Origin: Paenibacillus sp. JNUCC-31
Lineage (GTDB): Bacteria; Bacillota; Bacilli; Paenibacillales; Paenibacillaceae
Assembly: GCF_014844075.1 (NCBI RefSeq)
Contig: NZ_CP062165.1
Coordinates: 4,030,001-4,094,000 of the forward strand
Reading direction: 5' to 3'
DNA: 64,000 nucleotides
In this document: positions 38,250 to 46,728 of the stretch, piece by piece
Layout of the letters: each line of letters starts with the position of its first letter
Position numbering within the stretch: the stretch's first letter is position 1
The notes under the pieces: generated by a model
The model's database searches: none
Seen by the model: only the letters and a program-made list of their open reading frames with translations
Told to the model about the DNA's origin: nothing
Translations under genes and position numbers: made by a program

Positions 38250-39484
38250 CAAAGTGCTCAAGGGTGGTGGCAGAAGTCTGGCCATGCAGATGGAGATGGA
38301 GCCAAGGGCGGTGTTCCGCATGGTCATGGAGATGGGCCAGATGGAACCTCAGGTGGTGCCATGAAGGATGGCAAGCTCAAGACCAATGCCGCATTAATGC
38401 CTTCATCCTTGCGGAACTGGGGGAACGAATCAACCAGGCTATGGGTAAAATGACCGCAGGCGCAGCAGCCAGTGTTCCATGGCGGGTTCAGCGGGTGAGG
38501 CTGAGCAACGGCCAGACCGTGCCTGTGATTGTGAAGAATGACAGTCACATGTTCTCGGATACAGGTGGAAATCGTGGGAAAGGCAATGATTCTGGGAGTT
38601 CGAAGGGATCGCCGAGCACTTCTCATGGGAATTCTAGAGAAACAGGGAAGCCACAAAAAGTGGAGTCTGGTTCTTCATCCACTTCACCGAAGGTTGGGGC
38701 ATCCAAACCCCAAAATACATGGGTTCCCAAAGATAGTCCATCCGAAAATATCAAGCCGAAGACAAGAAATCACCAGGAATACGATGATCCACATCTGAAT
38801 CAACAGAGTATATCCAAACTAAATGCAGCAGCAGATGAAGGGATCATTACACCCAACCAATGGACCGGGAAATTGGAATGTAAAAGTGGAGATCTGGAAC
38901 ATCTAACACAACGTGAGTTACAAGAGATTAATAAGCTGCTCATCGCTGGAAAAAATGTGGATGCGGATCGGATCATGACGTTACGCAATCAGTCTTCGAA
39001 GCTTGCAGAAGATTATTCTGATAAAGTTAAGGAAAGTAACGGATGGGAGCTCAGCAAGGAATATCCTGCATCCAGGCAGGACTCCGTAGTACTTGGAAAA
39101 GAACTGGAAGAAGCAGGTATTACCCGTCCGCCGGATTCTCAAGCGCATCACCTCGTGCCTGTAAATCAAGGAGGACTCCGAGAGCTAATCGAGAAGTATG
39201 GAATTAACATCAATTCCTCGGCAAACGGAGTCTTTCTTCCTCAGAAAGCAATGTCGGATTGGCCAGGGCAAGTGACGCATTTCCCGTTTAACAACATAGA
39301 TAAAAAAGGGAATCCTATGTTCAGGCATGGTCAGGAGTATATTAATTATATGAGAGATAAATTAACGAAGATAGATAAATCAAATCTAAGCCCAGAATTA
39401 AAGAAGGAGCGTATTTTATCTTTTTTAGAGGAAACAAGGGAAGGTTTGTTAACCGGTAAGCTGGAAATCCTATATCAAGATTAG
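38222..39484 (+). CDS. Orphan AHH-nuclease toxin module of cassette B
   Basis: Open frame of 420 codons whose first 60 codons are out-of-frame carrier sequence; real homology starts at LAELGERINQAMGKMTAGAA. It continues through the pretoxin end, a linker (ETGKPQKVESGSSSTSPKVG) and a C-terminal nuclease of the HNH/Endo VII group with the AHH signature SQAHHLVPVNQGG (the two His near residues 309-310). The start at 38222 is probably spurious. The toxin domain is nearly identical to that of cassette D except the last 45 residues. Predicted to cut nucleic acids once attached to a complete carrier; here it is likely silent. Confidence 0.75.
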   Translation: MEHPWSKMVTKCSRVVAEVWPCRWRWSQGRCSAWSWRWARWNLRWCHEGWQAQDQCRINAFILAELGERINQAMGKMTAGAAASVPWRVQRVRLSNGQTVPVIVKNDSHMFSDTGGNRGKGNDSGSSKGSPSTSHGNSRETGKPQKVESGSSSTSPKVGASKPQNTWVPKDSPSENIKPKTRNHQEYDDPHLNQQSISKLNAAADEGIITPNQWTGKLECKSGDLEHLTQRELQEINKLLIAGKNVDADRIMTLRNQSSKLAEDYSDKVKESNGWELSKEYPASRQDSVVLGKELEEAGITRPPDSQAHHLVPVNQGGLRELIEKYGININSSANGVFLPQKAMSDWPGQVTHFPFNNIDKKGNPMFRHGQEYINYMRDKLTKIDKSNLSPELKKERILSFLEETREGLLTGKLEILYQD

Positions 39485-39502
39485 TGAAATGAGGGGATAG
39501 GT

Positions 39503-40780
39503 TTGAGAATATGGAAGATGTCAGAGGATTGCGATAATGAATTGCTTGATGTTACGGAAGAGAAAAGTGTTATAAGTGATATTAATAAAGGGAACTCTTT
39601 AGCAAAATTGTGGGAAGAAATAGATTTGAGAATGCATAGTGAAGGCGAGTCTGCTGATATTTACAGTATCGCCAGTCATTTAACGGATTTGGTGTTGAAG
39701 GAGCATGCAGCTGATGTATTAAGTGATTTGTTAGTAGACAAGGTGGAACTTTTACCCGTGTGCTATAACAATGATAAATATTATGTGGTGAATGTATTAA
39801 ATATTCTGGATTGTATTGATTTGGGGAATTCAATTGCCGATAAGTATGGAGGATTCGATAAAGTAGAGTTTATTGAAGATAAAGTTACTCGTCAGCATAT
39901 TTTCAAAACGCTCTCTTATGATTACCAAATCCAAAATGATCCAATTATTTCAGTTGAAACCTACGTATCGGATGAATTCAAACAACGCGTTGAGAAATTG
40001 GGTTTAAAAGGATTCTATTTCCGTTTAGCTTGGTCAAGCGAACCCGAAGCATACGTGGAACGTAATCCACGGATTCGAGTAACGGATCGTCAGGATGCGG
40101 AGGCACATATCAGCACATTCTATGGACCTATTCAGCATATGATTCCAGCAGATTCGAACGATGCAGGCGACCCGGAAATTTATATAACTGAACCGACTGC
40201 TGCCGTACCATATCAAACGCTGGTTTCATTTGGGAACAGTTACTTCCGGGGGATGACGCCAGCTTCACTGGATACCGGATATTCAGAAATTGTAATGCAT
40301 CTACCAGTGGATGCGCAGTTGACGGAAAAGAACTGGGAGAATCGTCCGTTCGGTTGGGTCGTACCTATGATGCGGCACTTTGTGAAAGAGATCATGCAGC
40401 GTGGATATTTTATAGGGCAGTGGCTTGTCTTCCCTAACCAAAGTGAGGAGGATTTGGCGGACACATATCGTGAGATGTTTAGCGAGACAGGAGTACCTGC
40501 GCATACACAAATCCTGCCATATGACAAAAGTACTTCTTATTGTGGAGTTATGATTGTCCCGCCGCTACCTCAATGCGCAGAAGCGTTAAACATGCCGTAC
40601 CGGGATGAAGGTAAGGAGATGGAGGGCGAATGGCCGATCTATTTCCATACATTGCTGCCTTTGTACCGGGAGGAGATCATACACTTTTTTGAAAAGGGAC
40701 GGGATTCGCTGATCAGCAAGCTGATGTCCAATGGTGTTGAGGCAGTATATCAGTGGGATCGGAAAAATAGTTGTCTGTAG
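39503..40780 (+). CDS. Immunity protein, Imm11 (DUF1629)-SUFU fusion, cassette B
   Basis: A 425-residue soluble protein started by TTG with GAGGGGATAGG upstream. Residues 1 to about 185 match Imm11/DUF1629 (YNNDKYYVVNVLNILDCIDL, YVSDEFKQRVEKLGLKGFYF). Residues about 205-425 match the Suppressor-of-fused (SUFU) immunity domain (YQTLVSFGNSYFRGMTPASL, VVPMMRHFVKEIM, MIVPPLPQC). Both domains are known antidote families in polymorphic toxin systems, so it may bind two toxin surfaces. It follows the AHH toxin by 18 bases. A paralogue at 45.2 kb is almost identical in the SUFU half but clearly diverged in the Imm11 half. Confidence 0.82.
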   Translation: MRIWKMSEDCDNELLDVTEEKSVISDINKGNSLAKLWEEIDLRMHSEGESADIYSIASHLTDLVLKEHAADVLSDLLVDKVELLPVCYNNDKYYVVNVLNILDCIDLGNSIADKYGGFDKVEFIEDKVTRQHIFKTLSYDYQIQNDPIISVETYVSDEFKQRVEKLGLKGFYFRLAWSSEPEAYVERNPRIRVTDRQDAEAHISTFYGPIQHMIPADSNDAGDPEIYITEPTAAVPYQTLVSFGNSYFRGMTPASLDTGYSEIVMHLPVDAQLTEKNWENRPFGWVVPMMRHFVKEIMQRGYFIGQWLVFPNQSEEDLADTYREMFSETGVPAHTQILPYDKSTSYCGVMIVPPLPQCAEALNMPYRDEGKEMEGEWPIYFHTLLPLYREEIIHFFEKGRDSLISKLMSNGVEAVYQWDRKNSCL

Positions 40781-40796
40781 GCAAGTGAACGTATAA

Positions 40797-40843
40797 CAGA
40801 TCGATCGTGGTCAAATGACCAATGGGATCGGTCTGTTTTCTTG
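40797..40843 (+). terminator. Terminator after cassette B immunity gene
   Basis: CAGATCGATC pairs with GATCGGTCTG, with an inner GGTCAAATGACC hairpin, then a T-rich tract. Near-identical to the one after cassette D. Confidence 0.82.
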
Positions 40844-40877
40844 TTGAAAAGTATTGTGAATTACCTACAGTTTATAT

Positions 40878-42063
40878 CCCGTATGCCGCGAAGGCAGCCA
40901 AGTATGGTACATGATGCCTGAACCTGGTGCGAACCTGAAGCACTGGAGGCCAAGATCCATCGGTCCTTTGACATGATTCAGTCTGCGTTCGACCAGAGTC
41001 TGGCCAGTATGGGAGAGAGCGCGCTAAAGGAATCGCGGCTGAAACGAAACTGGGATGCACGTGAAAAGGGTAAACGAGACGGTGTGATCGAAGAGGGGAA
41101 AAGCCTGCTCAGTATGGTCGGTGATGTGGCTGACCTTGCATTTACAGGGATCGTCGGGGGTGACAATGCCCAGGGATTATACAGCTGGGTGAAGGGAGAA
41201 CAAGTTGGGTCATTAACGGAGCGGAATGCCACGGTGCAAGGAACGATTACGGGCGTAAATAACGTCATCGATTATACGGGAGACTTGGTCACGGGTCAGA
41301 AATCAGGGAAAGAGATCTGGCAGGATGTATCCAGTGCGGGAGAAGCGTATGCCAAGCCGTTCATGGATCTGAAAGGCGAAGACAATCGCACGATGCTGAC
41401 CCTGACGGAACAGGAGAGTCACGACGCTGGTCGGAACGATGTTGGTGCTACGATGCGAGTCGTGGATACAGCGGGGGCCATATTTGGCGGGGCATCCTTG
41501 GTCAAAAATGGCGTCAAGGTGCTCAAGGGTGGTGGTAAGAAGTCTGGCCATGCAGATGGAGATGGAGCCAAGGGCGGCGTTCCACATGGTCATGGAGATG
41601 GGCCAGATGGAACCTCAGGCGGTGCGATGAAGGATGGCAAGCTCAAGACCAATGCGGCATTAATGCCTTCCTCTCTCGCGGAACTGGGAGAACGAATCAG
41701 CCAGGCTTTGGGCAACATGACCGCAGGCGCAGCAGCGAGCGTTCCGTGGCGAGTTCAGCGCGTGAGGCTGAGCAACGGCCAGACCGTGCCAGTGATTGTG
41801 AAGAATGACCATCATATGTTCTCGGATTCAGGTGGGAATCGTGGAAAAGGCAGTGATTCTGGGAGTTCGAAGGGATCGCCGCACACTTCTCATGTGGATT
41901 CGAGAGAGAGTAGTGCGCCATCGAAAGGAACCGTTCATAAAGAGTCGACTAAGACGCCTTCAAACGTTACGCCGGTTAAGCCGAAGGATGCATCTAAACC
42001 TAAAGATGCTCCGTCATCGAAAGATGGAAGTAAGGTTAGAGATGGGGATACTGAGGGGACGGG
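40878..42063 (+). repeat. Carrier-core repeat, copy C (internally deleted)
   Basis: Starts with the OB-fold segment (CCCGTATGCCGCG, matching 34,387) for about 55 bases, then jumps near 40,935 to sequence matching 34,846, so about 400 bases of the carrier are missing; from there it follows copy A to 42,063, including the same linker type. Confidence 0.88.
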
Positions 42064-42526
42064 TAATGGTAAACGGTTAGAACTGTCGGATTTCACCAAA
42101 GAAATAATGGAAACAAAGCCCATGAATTCACCTGTTCCTAAAAAGTGGTATGATAAAGGTGGACACATTTCAATTGATGAGAATGGAACTTGGACATATA
42201 CAAACAAAGAGGGGATATCAATCAGTTATCCTAATGGGTATCCAGATTTTTCAGCATATTACCATCCTACTGTTAAACCAGTAACAATAGAAGTTACTGT
42301 GCCTAAAAACCCTCAAGAAGACTTTAAAAAAGCAAATGTAGAAGCAGGACTTAATAAGGATTCTGATCCATCTGTGCCAGCAAGTAATAAACCACCTGAA
42401 GGTTATACGTGGCATCACCATGAAGATGGAAAGACAATGATCCTTGTTGATGAAGATATTCATAGAGAGTTTAGGCATATTGGTGGTCAGTCAACAGTAA
42501 ATGGAAAAAACAAAAAAGGAGAATAA
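40973..42526 (+). CDS. Orphan WHH-nuclease toxin module (cassette C)
   Basis: A 517-codon frame. It opens at an internal methionine of the carrier (MIQSAFDQSLASMGESALKE) with no ribosome site, so translation is doubtful unless recombined onto a full carrier. Carrier pretoxin and linker run to about residue 363; the tip (about 364-517) ends in a nuclease of the HNH/Endo VII group with the WHH signature GYTWHHHEDGKTMILVDEDI (W480, H481, H482) and FRHIGGQS. The tip is AT-rich compared with the core. Its likely antidote is the SMI1/KNR4 gene three bases downstream. Confidence 0.8.
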   Translation: MIQSAFDQSLASMGESALKESRLKRNWDAREKGKRDGVIEEGKSLLSMVGDVADLAFTGIVGGDNAQGLYSWVKGEQVGSLTERNATVQGTITGVNNVIDYTGDLVTGQKSGKEIWQDVSSAGEAYAKPFMDLKGEDNRTMLTLTEQESHDAGRNDVGATMRVVDTAGAIFGGASLVKNGVKVLKGGGKKSGHADGDGAKGGVPHGHGDGPDGTSGGAMKDGKLKTNAALMPSSLAELGERISQALGNMTAGAAASVPWRVQRVRLSNGQTVPVIVKNDHHMFSDSGGNRGKGSDSGSSKGSPHTSHVDSRESSAPSKGTVHKESTKTPSNVTPVKPKDASKPKDAPSSKDGSKVRDGDTEGTGNGKRLELSDFTKEIMETKPMNSPVPKKWYDKGGHISIDENGTWTYTNKEGISISYPNGYPDFSAYYHPTVKPVTIEVTVPKNPQEDFKKANVEAGLNKDSDPSVPASNKPPEGYTWHHHEDGKTMILVDEDIHREFRHIGGQSTVNGKNKKGE

Positions 42527-42528
42527 CT

Positions 42529-42957
42529 GTGGCGAATATGGATCGGGAAAACGAGAAAATAACTATAAATGATATTCGTGAATTTGAAGGTGAATATGTT
42601 CTTAAGCTTCCTGAACAGTACGTTGATTTCTTACTTAAATATAATGGAGGGTACCCTGAAAAATCGACATTTAAGATTTCTGATGAAGAGGGTGAAAGTG
42701 TTGTAAATAAATTCTACGGAATTGGTAACATGAAGGGGAATTTGGGTAAGGTATTTGGGGTTTTAGATGGAGAGTTACCTGAAGGATTTATATCGATTGC
42801 TAATGATCCAGGAGGAAACGAAATTTGTATTGGAACTGGTGAGAGATACTTTGGAGAAATTTATTTTTGGATGCATGATATGGAATCGGATGAAGAAATG
42901 GGAAATATGTTTTTTTTAAAAAGCAATTTCAACGATTTTCTTGACAACTTATATTAA
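42529..42957 (+). CDS. SMI1/KNR4 (SUKH-1) immunity protein
   Basis: A 142-residue acidic protein started by GTG with AAAGGAG upstream. SUKH landmarks: ITINDIREFEGEYVLKLPEQ (lead helix), YVDFLLKYNGGYP, PEGFISIANDPGGNEICIG and a C-terminal FNDFLDNLY. SUKH proteins are the commonest antidotes of nuclease toxins in contact-dependent systems; WHH nucleases with SUKH partners are a known combination. Two bases separate it from the toxin stop, indicating coupled expression. Confidence 0.86.
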   Translation: MANMDRENEKITINDIREFEGEYVLKLPEQYVDFLLKYNGGYPEKSTFKISDEEGESVVNKFYGIGNMKGNLGKVFGVLDGELPEGFISIANDPGGNEICIGTGERYFGEIYFWMHDMESDEEMGNMFFLKSNFNDFLDNLY

Positions 42958-43226
42958 AGATTTCGTTCAATATGGGCTGTGTTGTATGAGTGAACTTACA
43001 CCTCTTAAAACAAAGATTGACAGCCGACATTGTTACATGGCGAGCTAACTGCACTTTTATTGCTCTTGTTCAGTCTCAGCTCCCTACCCAGTACCGAATA
43101 AGTCGGGTGGCTGATTCCAAGTAGCTTAACCTAAGTAATACCAGTACAAAGAGTTCTCCACTTCGGTTGTACGCATATCAAATGCTTTAATTTTATAACC
43201 TAAATAACACTATTCCGATACATTAA
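42958..43226. other. Gene-free, possibly decayed segment between cassettes C and D
   Basis: No intact frame. The composition differs from the AT-rich immunity gene, and the minus strand has a short open stretch (about 43,110-43,200) reading MRTTEVENSLYWYYLG, which looks like protein remnant. It could be a remnant of an insertion element or lost immunity gene; I cannot identify it. Confidence 0.4.
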
Positions 43227-43272
43227 ACAGGTTGATTATGGTCAGATACCACCGTAATTGACCTGTTTTTTG
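43227..43272 (+). terminator. Terminator before cassette D
   Basis: ACAGGTTGATTATGG pairs with CCGTAATTGACCTGT, then six T residues; closely similar to 37338-37383. The cassette repeat begins 8 bases later. Confidence 0.82.
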
Positions 43273-43279
43273 TTGTAAA

Positions 43280-44275
43280 CGATGACAGATCATGTGGAGC
43301 TTGTGGAAGAGGTCAACGGAAAGAGTGAGAATGTAGTACTGGAAGCCGAGATCCATCGTTCCTTTGACATGATTCAGTCTGCGTTCGACCAGAGTCTGGC
43401 CAGTATGGGAGAGAGCGCGCTGAAGGAAGCGCGGCTGAAACGAAACTGGGATGCACGTGAAAAGGGTAAACGAGATGGTGTAATCGAAGAGGGGAAAACC
43501 CTGCTCAGTATGGTCGGTGATGTGGCTGACCTTGCATTTACAGGGATTTTCGGGGGTGACAATGCCCAAGGATTATACAGCTGGGTGAAGGGAGAACAGG
43601 TCGGATCGTTAACGGAGCGGAATGCTACGGTGCAAGGAACGATTACGGGCGTAAATAACGTCATCGATTATACGGGAGATCTGGTCACGGGTCAGAAATC
43701 AGGGAAAGAGATCTGGCAGGATGTATCCGGTGCGGGAAAAGCGTATGCCAAACCGTTCATGGACCTGAAAGGCGAAGACAATCGTACGATGCTGACCCTG
43801 ACGGAACAGGAGAGCCGCGACGCAGGGTTAAACGATGTTGGTGCTACGATGCGAGTCGTGGATACGGCGGGGGCCATATTTGGCGGAGCATCCTTGGTCA
43901 AAAATGGGGTCAAAGTGCTCAAGGGTGGTGGCAAGAAGTCTGGCCATGCAGATGGAGATGGAGCCAAGGGCGGCGTTCCGCATGGTCATGGAGATGGGCC
44001 AGATGGAACCTCAGGCGGTGCGATGAAGGATGGCAAGCTCAAGACCAATGCGGCATTAATGCCTTCCTCTCTCGCGGAACTGGGAGAACGAATCAGCCAG
44101 GCCTTGGGCAACATGACCGCAGGCGCAGCAGCGAGCGTTCCGTGGCGAGTTCAGCGCGTGAGGCTGAGCAACGGCCAGACCGTGCCTGTGATTGTGAAGA
44201 ATGACCATCATATGTTCTCGGAACCAGGTGGGAATCGTGGGAAAGGCAGTGATTCTGGGAGTTCGAAGGGATCTC
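43280..44275 (+). repeat. Carrier-core repeat, copy D
   Basis: Begins at the segment matching 34,779 (GATGACAGATCATG) and follows copy A through the pretoxin region with few differences and no frameshift; the linker belongs to the copy-B type. Copies B and D stay alike through toxin, immunity gene and terminator, about 3.2 kb in all. Confidence 0.92.
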
Positions 44276-45147
44276 CGAGCACTTCTCATGGGAATTCTAG
44301 AGAAACAGGGAAGCCACAAAATGTGGAGTCTGGTTCTTCATCCACTTCACCGAAGGTTGGGGCATCCAAACCCCAAAATACATGGGTTCCCAAAGATGGT
44401 CCATCCGAAAATATCAAGCCGAAGACTAGAAATCACCAGGAATACGATGATCCACATCTGAATCAACAGAGTATATCCAAACTAAATGCAGCAGCAGATG
44501 AAGGGATCATTACACCCAACCAATGGACCGGGAAATTGGAATGTAAAAGTGGGGATCTGGAACATCTAACACAACGTGAGTTACAAGAAATTAATAAGCT
44601 GCTCATCGCTGGGAAAAATGTGGATGCAGATCGGATTATGACATTGCGCAATCAGTCTTCGAAGCTTGCAGAAGATTATTCTGATAAAGTTAAGGAAAGT
44701 AACGGATGGGAGCTCAGTAAGGAATATCCTGCATCCAGGCAGGACTCCATAGTACTTGGAAAAGAACTGGAAGAAGCAGGTATTACCCGTCCGCCAGATT
44801 CTCAAGCGCATCACCTCGTGCCTGTAAATCAAGGGGGGCTCCGAGAGCTAATCGAGAAGTATGGAATTAACATCAATTCCTCGGCAAACGGAGTCTTTCT
44901 TCCTCAGAAAGCAATGTCGGATTGGCCAGGGCAAGTGACGCATTTCCCGTTTAACAACATAGATAAAAAAGGGAATCCCATGTTCAGACATGGTCAAGAG
45001 TATATTGATTACATGAAGCAAGGATTAAACAAAATAGATGAACTGGATGCCAGTTTGCAAGTGAAAAGAGAGAAGATACTGGCTTTTCTTGAGGAAACAA
45101 GGGAAGGGTTGTTAACTGGAAAACTGGAGATCTTATATCAGGATTAG
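43282..45147 (+). CDS. Orphan AHH-nuclease toxin module (cassette D)
   Basis: A 621-codon intact frame starting at an internal methionine of the carrier (MTDHVELVEEVNGKSENVVL). No ribosome site precedes it and a terminator stands directly upstream, so it is probably silent. The order is: end of the beta-helix, pretoxin region, linker ETGKPQNVESGSSS, then the AHH nuclease tip with SQAHHLVPVNQGG (H510, H511) and the supporting GVFLPQKAMSDWPGQ. It differs from cassette B by being frame-intact and by a changed last 45 residues (HGQEYIDYMKQGLNKIDELD). Being frame-intact, it is a usable donor for tip exchange with the full-length carrier. Confidence 0.8.
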   Translation: MTDHVELVEEVNGKSENVVLEAEIHRSFDMIQSAFDQSLASMGESALKEARLKRNWDAREKGKRDGVIEEGKTLLSMVGDVADLAFTGIFGGDNAQGLYSWVKGEQVGSLTERNATVQGTITGVNNVIDYTGDLVTGQKSGKEIWQDVSGAGKAYAKPFMDLKGEDNRTMLTLTEQESRDAGLNDVGATMRVVDTAGAIFGGASLVKNGVKVLKGGGKKSGHADGDGAKGGVPHGHGDGPDGTSGGAMKDGKLKTNAALMPSSLAELGERISQALGNMTAGAAASVPWRVQRVRLSNGQTVPVIVKNDHHMFSEPGGNRGKGSDSGSSKGSPSTSHGNSRETGKPQNVESGSSSTSPKVGASKPQNTWVPKDGPSENIKPKTRNHQEYDDPHLNQQSISKLNAAADEGIITPNQWTGKLECKSGDLEHLTQRELQEINKLLIAGKNVDADRIMTLRNQSSKLAEDYSDKVKESNGWELSKEYPASRQDSIVLGKELEEAGITRPPDSQAHHLVPVNQGGLRELIEKYGININSSANGVFLPQKAMSDWPGQVTHFPFNNIDKKGNPMFRHGQEYIDYMKQGLNKIDELDASLQVKREKILAFLEETREGLLTGKLEILYQD

Positions 45148-45158
45148 GGAGAGTTCTT

Positions 45159-46436
45159 ATGAAAATTTGGAGTATGTCAGAAGCGGTGGATACAAAAATT
45201 CTTGATTTTATCAAAAATGAAGAGATGCTTCATAGAGTTAGTAAAGGTACTCAACTGATTGACAAGTGGAGTTTATCCGAGCTGGGGCTAAAGTACGACG
45301 GCGATGAGACTCAACTCTACAGTATTGCAAGTCGATTATCAGTTATGGTTATGGAAGTTAGCGCAATAGAGGTTTTGAGAGATTTATTAGATGGTAAGGT
45401 AGAGTATCTGCCCGTGCTCTATAATAAAAAAGAACATTACATTTTGAATGTGTTAAATATTTTGGAAGTTATTGATTTAGAGAAATCGGTCTCTGATAAA
45501 TATGGAGGATTTGCTAAATTAGAGTTTATTGAAGAAAAGATAAGCGGACAACATATTTTTAAAACAATCTCTTATGATTATGAAATTACTGAACATCCAA
45601 TCATATCTAGTACAACTTACGTCTCAGATGAGTTCAAACAACGCGTCGAAGAGGCAGGGTTACAGGGATTTCGCTTCCGCCTAGCTTGGTCAAGCGAAGC
45701 CGAAGCATACGTAGAACGTAATCCACGGATTCGAGTAACGGATCGTCAGGATGCGGAGGCACATATCAGCACATTCTATGGACCTATTCAGCATATGATT
45801 CCCGCAGATTCGAACGATGCAGGCGACCCGGAAATCTATATAACCGAACCGACTGCTGCCGTACCATATCAGACGCTGGTCTCATTTGGAAACAGTTACT
45901 TCCGGGGCATGACTCCAGCTTCACTGGATACCGGATATGCGGAAATTGTAATGCATCTACCAGCGAATGCACAGTTGACGAAGGAAAACTGGGAGAATCG
46001 TCCTCTCGGCTGGGTCGTACCTATGATGAGGCATTTTGTGAAAGAGATCATGGAGCGTGGATATTTTATAGGGCAGTGGCTTGTCTTTCCCAACCAAAGT
46101 GAAGAGGATTTGGCGGACACGTATCGGGAGATGTTTAGTGAGACAGGAGTACCTGCACATACACAAATCCTGCCATATGACGAAAGTACTTCCTATTGTG
46201 GAGTTATGATTGTCCCGCCGTTACCTCAATGCCCAGAAGCGTTGAACATGCCGTACCGGGATGAAGGTAAGGAGATGGAGGGCGAATGGCCGATCTATTT
46301 CCATACATTGCTGCCCTTGTACCGGGAGGAGATCATACACTTTTTTGAGAAAGGCCGAGATTCGCTGATCAGCAAGCTGATGGCCCATGGCGTTGAGGCG
46401 GTGTATCAATGGGATCGGAAGAATAGTTGTCTGTAG
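45159..46436 (+). CDS. Immunity protein, Imm11 (DUF1629)-SUFU fusion, cassette D
   Basis: Paralogue of the cassette B antidote, also 425 residues, with an ATG start and GGGAGAG upstream. The Imm11 half (residues 1 to about 185; YNKKEHYILNVLNILEVIDL, TYVSDEFKQRVEEAGLQGFR) has many substitutions against its paralogue. The SUFU half from about residue 178 (AWSSEAEAYVERNPRIRV onward) is nearly identical at DNA level. Cognate antidote of the AHH toxin 11 bases upstream. Confidence 0.82.
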   Translation: MKIWSMSEAVDTKILDFIKNEEMLHRVSKGTQLIDKWSLSELGLKYDGDETQLYSIASRLSVMVMEVSAIEVLRDLLDGKVEYLPVLYNKKEHYILNVLNILEVIDLEKSVSDKYGGFAKLEFIEEKISGQHIFKTISYDYEITEHPIISSTTYVSDEFKQRVEEAGLQGFRFRLAWSSEAEAYVERNPRIRVTDRQDAEAHISTFYGPIQHMIPADSNDAGDPEIYITEPTAAVPYQTLVSFGNSYFRGMTPASLDTGYAEIVMHLPANAQLTKENWENRPLGWVVPMMRHFVKEIMERGYFIGQWLVFPNQSEEDLADTYREMFSETGVPAHTQILPYDESTSYCGVMIVPPLPQCPEALNMPYRDEGKEMEGEWPIYFHTLLPLYREEIIHFFEKGRDSLISKLMAHGVEAVYQWDRKNSCL

Positions 46437-46488
46437 GGAAGTGAATGTTCCAAAAAATCAACTAAGTAGCTTAAAGGCGTAAATACAT

Positions 46489-46537
46489 CAGATCGATCCT
46501 GGCCAAATGGCCAATGGGATCGATCTGTTTTTTTTTT
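46489..46537 (+). terminator. Terminator closing the toxin array
   Basis: CAGATCGATCC pairs with GGGATCGATCTG, with an inner TGGCCAAATGGCCA hairpin, followed by ten T residues. Confidence 0.88.
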
Positions 46538-46578
46538 GTTGAAAACTTTGGGGATAAGAACATATTTAAAAATAGAAA

Positions 46579-46640
46579 TGCGTATATACACATCCAATTT
46601 GAGACTTTCTGCATATTCAAAATTTCCCATAAAATTCCGA
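46579..46640 (+). repeat. 62-bp direct repeat, copy 2, upstream of the pseudo-M48 gene
   Basis: Same sequence as 28986-29047 apart from about three bases, same strand, followed as there by an AT-rich stretch containing TATATAAATA. Likely common promoter or regulator site. Confidence 0.85.
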
Positions 46641-46728
46641 TTGATATATAAATAATAAATTAAAGTTAGATGAAAGGGAGGGGACAGCGAACTATCAGGA
46701 ATTCGACATTACATAGTGTAGTTGAGGA

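Noticed and set aside
39503..46436. Reading the repeated toxin/antidote units as a composite transposon
   Set aside because: No transposase, no terminal inverted repeats; copies start at different points of the carrier, which fits recombination and trimming rather than transposition.
28986..46640. The 62-bp direct repeats as attachment sites of an integrated element
   Set aside because: No integrase, recombinase or tRNA gene lies near either copy, and both sit where promoters are expected; a regulatory role explains them better.
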